Notes under the pieces: model-generated
What the model saw: only the letters and a program-made list of their open reading frames with translations
The model's database searches: none
Told to the model about the DNA's origin: nothing
Source: Firmicutes bacterium UBA5010
GTDB lineage: Bacteria > Bacillota > Clostridia > Tissierellales > Sedimentibacteraceae
DNA: 16,731 nucleotides
NCBI GenBank assembly: GCA_002396645.1
Contig: DGYI01000035.1
Span: 59,786-76,516, forward strand
Direction of reading: 5' to 3'
Program-made: the position numbers and the translations under genes
Shown: positions 14,399 to 16,731 of the stretch, one piece after another
How the letters are laid out: each line of letters starts with the position of its first letter
How positions within the stretch are numbered: position 1 is the stretch's first letter

Positions 14399-14882
14399 GA
14401 TTTTAAGACGACGCAAAAACTTGGTTACAAAAATCATAGCTTTTGCATTTTTATCGATAATTGTGCTTAATGTACTGATTACATTAACAAACAATCTAAA
14501 TGTTCATAGAAATGCTGTAAGTATCTTGCTGGTTTTAATCACAGTTATACTAATGTATTTTATCTTTAGAAGAATGATTTTTGTTTATGCGTACAACCTG
14601 GGAGAAAATTTTATCAATTTTACACGCCATAATAGAGGATATAGCAAAAGTATATTGACGGTTAATTTTAAAAATATATTGCTGATAGATAAATATGAAA
14701 ATATTTATACAAATTGCAATGTTCAAAAAACATATTATTTTATTTATAATTTTAATTATACTGACTGTTACTTCTGTGAATTCGAAACAAATAATAAAAT
14801 TTATAGATTTGTTTTTAAACCAAGTGAAAGATTAATAAGAATATTAGAAAGGAAAATAGGAAACAAAAACTATGAGCATTGA
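14379..14882 (+). CDS. Membrane protein with two N-terminal spans and a cytoplasmic domain, unknown function
   Basis: I do not recognise this 167-residue protein with certainty. It has a basic start (RRRK at 10-13), two membrane segments (about 17-38 and 46-67), and then a soluble beta-rich part of about 95 residues. That part includes LGENFINFTRHN, ILLIDKYENIY and FVFKPSERLIRILERKI. Two spans followed by a small beta-rich domain ending in a helix recall bacterial PH-like (YcxB/YdbT) membrane proteins, but this is a resemblance only. It overlaps the upstream small gene by 20 bp and the downstream decarboxylase by 11 bp, so the three are probably translated together. The ATG at 14379 has only a weak AAAGAGAA site, which fits coupling to the upstream gene. 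It is very AT-rich, with many Asn, Ile and Tyr codons. Confidence 0.7.
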   Translation: MEYILSEILRRRKNLVTKIIAFAFLSIIVLNVLITLTNNLNVHRNAVSILLVLITVILMYFIFRRMIFVYAYNLGENFINFTRHNRGYSKSILTVNFKNILLIDKYENIYTNCNVQKTYYFIYNFNYTDCYFCEFETNNKIYRFVFKPSERLIRILERKIGNKNYEH

Positions 14883-16302
14883 AAAGATTGAATTAATTGA
14901 TGGAATCAAAAAGTTTAGACAAGAGGTTAAGACTAGTTTCCATATGCCCGGTCACAAAAACAAACCGAATATTTTAGACGAAATAGGTAATAATTTACAC
15001 GATTATGATATTACCGAAACGCTTGGAACCGACAACTTGCATTTTCCTACCGGAATGATAAAAAACACTTTGGAAAGTATAAGTAAATCATATGGAGCCA
15101 AAAAGTCATATATTGTAGTAAATGGGACTTCTTGTGGAGTTATTTCATCGATAATGGCATGTACAAGTCCGGGAGATTTCATACTGGTTCAGAGAGACTG
15201 CCATAAGTCAGTATACAACGCAGTAATATTAGGCGGCTTAAAAGTTGAATATTTGTATCCTGAATTTAACAGAGAGCATGGTTTAAATTTCAGCGTTAGC
15301 TTAGAAAAATTAGAGCAAATGCTTATTGATTATCCGAAAATAAAATTAGTTGTTTTGACGTATCCTACATTTTACGGTGTGTGTTTTGATATTAAAAAAG
15401 CAGCTGAAATAGTACATAAGTATGATAAAATACTTATGATAGATGAGGCGCACGGAAGTCATTTAAACTTCTGCAGTAAGCTTCCTCCGGCAGCGGAGAG
15501 ATCGGGTGCTGATATTGTTGCTCAAAGCACTCATAAAACTTTGCCGGCTTTGACTCAAAGCTCAGTTTTACATGTTTGCAGCGACAGAGTTGATGTGGAT
15601 AAGCTCAGCAGAATGTTAAGAATGCTTCAAACTACAAGCCCTTCATATATTTTAATGGCATCTGTGCAAAGAGCCGTTGAGTATATGGATAAATACGGTG
15701 AAGAAAGATTAAGTAAAAACATTGAAATGTTTAGAATTAAGACAAAGGAATTAAGAGACTTGGGAGTTAATGTTTTAACCGATGAGTTCCTGAAAGAAAA
15801 TGGATGTCATGCTTTCGATGAAACAAGAGCAGTTATAAGCTTAAATGATGTCGGAATCACAGGCAAAGAACTGGAGACTATATTAAGAGAGAAATATAAA
15901 ATTCAGATGGAAATGTCAGACTTGATGTATGCTGTCGGATATATAACAGCTGCCGACGATCCTGAAGATATAGAAAGACTGTTTGACAGCGTTAAGGAAA
16001 TATACCTTGATGCAAAAAATGATGACAGTCAGAACAGCAGAGTTTATATTGAAGAATTTCCTCATTTGACTCAGGAAATTTCTATGAAAAATGCATTCTA
16101 TTCAGATAATGAATTGGTTACAACCGAAGAATCTGTAGGAAGAATATCATCTGACTTTATAATCCCTTATCCTCCAGGCATACCGCTTATTTGCCCGGGA
16201 GAGATTATAAAAGAAGAAACTATAGAGTATGCAAAATCTATACTGGCAAATAATATAAATGTAAATGGGATAGAAAACAATAAATTAAGGGTAGTAAAAT
16301 GA
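14872..16302 (+). CDS. Short-form Orn/Lys/Arg decarboxylase family protein (YaaO/SpeA-like, PLP-dependent)
   Basis: This is a fold-type I PLP enzyme of the family that decarboxylates arginine, lysine or ornithine to make polyamines. The 476-residue product lacks the N-terminal wing domain of the large inducible enzymes and matches the size of B. subtilis YaaO and SpeA. Seen motifs are FHMPGHKN near the N-terminus, TLGTDNLHFPTGMI, VNGTSCGVISSIMA, DEAHGSHLNF with Asp191 and His194, and the PLP-binding Lys222 in STHKTLPALTQ. The C-terminal segment IIPYPPGIPLICPGE is also typical. The ATG at 14872 has AGGAAAC upstream and overlaps the previous gene by 11 bp. The tmk start overlaps its stop as ATGA. 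The pairing with tmk is the same as yaaO-tmk in B. subtilis. Which amino acid is used cannot be told from the sequence. Confidence 0.92.
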   Translation: MSIEKIELIDGIKKFRQEVKTSFHMPGHKNKPNILDEIGNNLHDYDITETLGTDNLHFPTGMIKNTLESISKSYGAKKSYIVVNGTSCGVISSIMACTSPGDFILVQRDCHKSVYNAVILGGLKVEYLYPEFNREHGLNFSVSLEKLEQMLIDYPKIKLVVLTYPTFYGVCFDIKKAAEIVHKYDKILMIDEAHGSHLNFCSKLPPAAERSGADIVAQSTHKTLPALTQSSVLHVCSDRVDVDKLSRMLRMLQTTSPSYILMASVQRAVEYMDKYGEERLSKNIEMFRIKTKELRDLGVNVLTDEFLKENGCHAFDETRAVISLNDVGITGKELETILREKYKIQMEMSDLMYAVGYITAADDPEDIERLFDSVKEIYLDAKNDDSQNSRVYIEEFPHLTQEISMKNAFYSDNELVTTEESVGRISSDFIIPYPPGIPLICPGEIIKEETIEYAKSILANNINVNGIENNKLRVVK

Positions 16303-16694
16303 GAGGACTGTTTATAGTGCTTGAAGGACCCGACGGCTCCGGCAAAAGTACAATGGCCGAAAAAATAGGTGAATACTATAAAAAAGCCGGAAGAGAGATA
16401 ATATTTACAAGGGAGCCCGGAGGCACTAAAATAAGCGAACAAATTCGCAGCATAATACTTGATAATAACAATTCAGAGATGGCGTATACTACAGAAGCAC
16501 TGTTATATGCAGCTTCAAGAGCACAGCATGTTGCAGAATTTATAAAGCCTAATCTCGAAGAAGGAAAAGTTGTTATAAGTGAAAGATATGTTTATTCAAG
16601 CATTGTATACCAAGGAATAGGAAGAAATCTGGGCATACAAAAAGTCAGAGAAATTAACGATTTTGCCATTGACAATCCTCCTTATATTTTATAA
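16299..16694 (+). CDS. tmk: Thymidylate kinase, C-terminal part missing
   Basis: Tmk phosphorylates dTMP to dTDP and is essential for DNA synthesis. The first 126 residues are a good match: P-loop GPDGSGKST (10-18), TREPGGTKISEQIR, the TEALLYAASRAQHV segment and ISERYVYSSIVYQG, ending in REINDFAIDN. At this point the family continues with a segment like PDLTIFLD, the LID region and about 80 more residues. Here the frame instead reads PPYIL and stops at 16692-16694. The remaining 37 bases are AT-rich, and none of the three frames resumes Tmk. The start overlaps the decarboxylase stop as ATGA, with no strong binding site of its own. Either the gene is broken near 16676, for instance by an insertion, or the sequence end is faulty. 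A working copy of this essential gene would be expected elsewhere if the break is real. Confidence 0.88.
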   Translation: MRGLFIVLEGPDGSGKSTMAEKIGEYYKKAGREIIFTREPGGTKISEQIRSIILDNNNSEMAYTTEALLYAASRAQHVAEFIKPNLEEGKVVISERYVYSSIVYQGIGRNLGIQKVREINDFAIDNPPYIL

Positions 16695-16731
16695 AAATTA
16701 AAAACAATCTATATAAATTGAATTTTAGTTA

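Noticed and set aside
16640..16690. AAGGAGG followed by ATG on the minus strand near the tmk break, as an inserted gene reading leftwards
   Set aside because: The predicted product is just the antisense of conserved tmk sequence, so the match to a ribosome site is taken as chance.

Overview
The window is a stretch of chromosome from a low-GC, anaerobe-like Firmicute, most likely an endospore-forming member of the Clostridia or Tissierellia. The evidence is strong AGGAGG-type ribosome binding sites, AT-rich codon use, sigma-A-like promoters, and the genes spoVG and spoVT. The order purR-spoVG-glmU-pth(spoVC)-mfd-spoVT matches the classic Bacillus subtilis block, and the short-form PLP decarboxylase next to tmk matches the B. 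subtilis yaaO-tmk pair. I cannot name the genus from sequence alone.

Layout. (1) 1-1784: a ribonucleoside salvage pair, a nucleoside hydrolase cut by the window start followed by ribokinase. (2) 1785-2521: a two-module DUF4397 protein with a sporulation-type promoter candidate set inside a hairpin that could hide its ribosome binding site. (3) 2517-3239: a non-coding pair of inverted, diverged repeats of about 360 bp (A on +, B on -). They share a 63-nt core at 57/63 identity, with a compensatory pair change in its helix. In other stems the base sequence has changed completely while pairing is kept. This is the most unusual part of the window. (4) 3302-6834: purR, spoVG, glmU and pth with their promoters and terminators; prs, which usually lies between glmU and pth, is absent. 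(5) 6938-12119: mfd, a PrsA-like foldase lipoprotein and spoVT. (6) 12170-12292: four consecutive hairpins. (7) 12380-14050: a beta-CASP metallo-beta-lactamase RNase-like protein. (8) 14219-16694: an overlapping run of two unrecognised membrane proteins, an Orn/Lys/Arg-type decarboxylase and the first part of thymidylate kinase. The kinase reading frame breaks off about 40 bp before the window ends.

How the genes work together. The hydrolase and ribokinase feed nucleoside ribose into ribose 5-phosphate, and PurR senses PRPP to control purine genes, so purine and ribose metabolism sit on both sides of the repeat pair. GlmU supplies UDP-GlcNAc for the wall, Pth recycles peptidyl-tRNA, Mfd couples repair to transcription, PrsA folds exported proteins, and SpoVG and SpoVT are developmental regulators. 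No rRNA, tRNA, CRISPR array, transposase or phage gene was seen.
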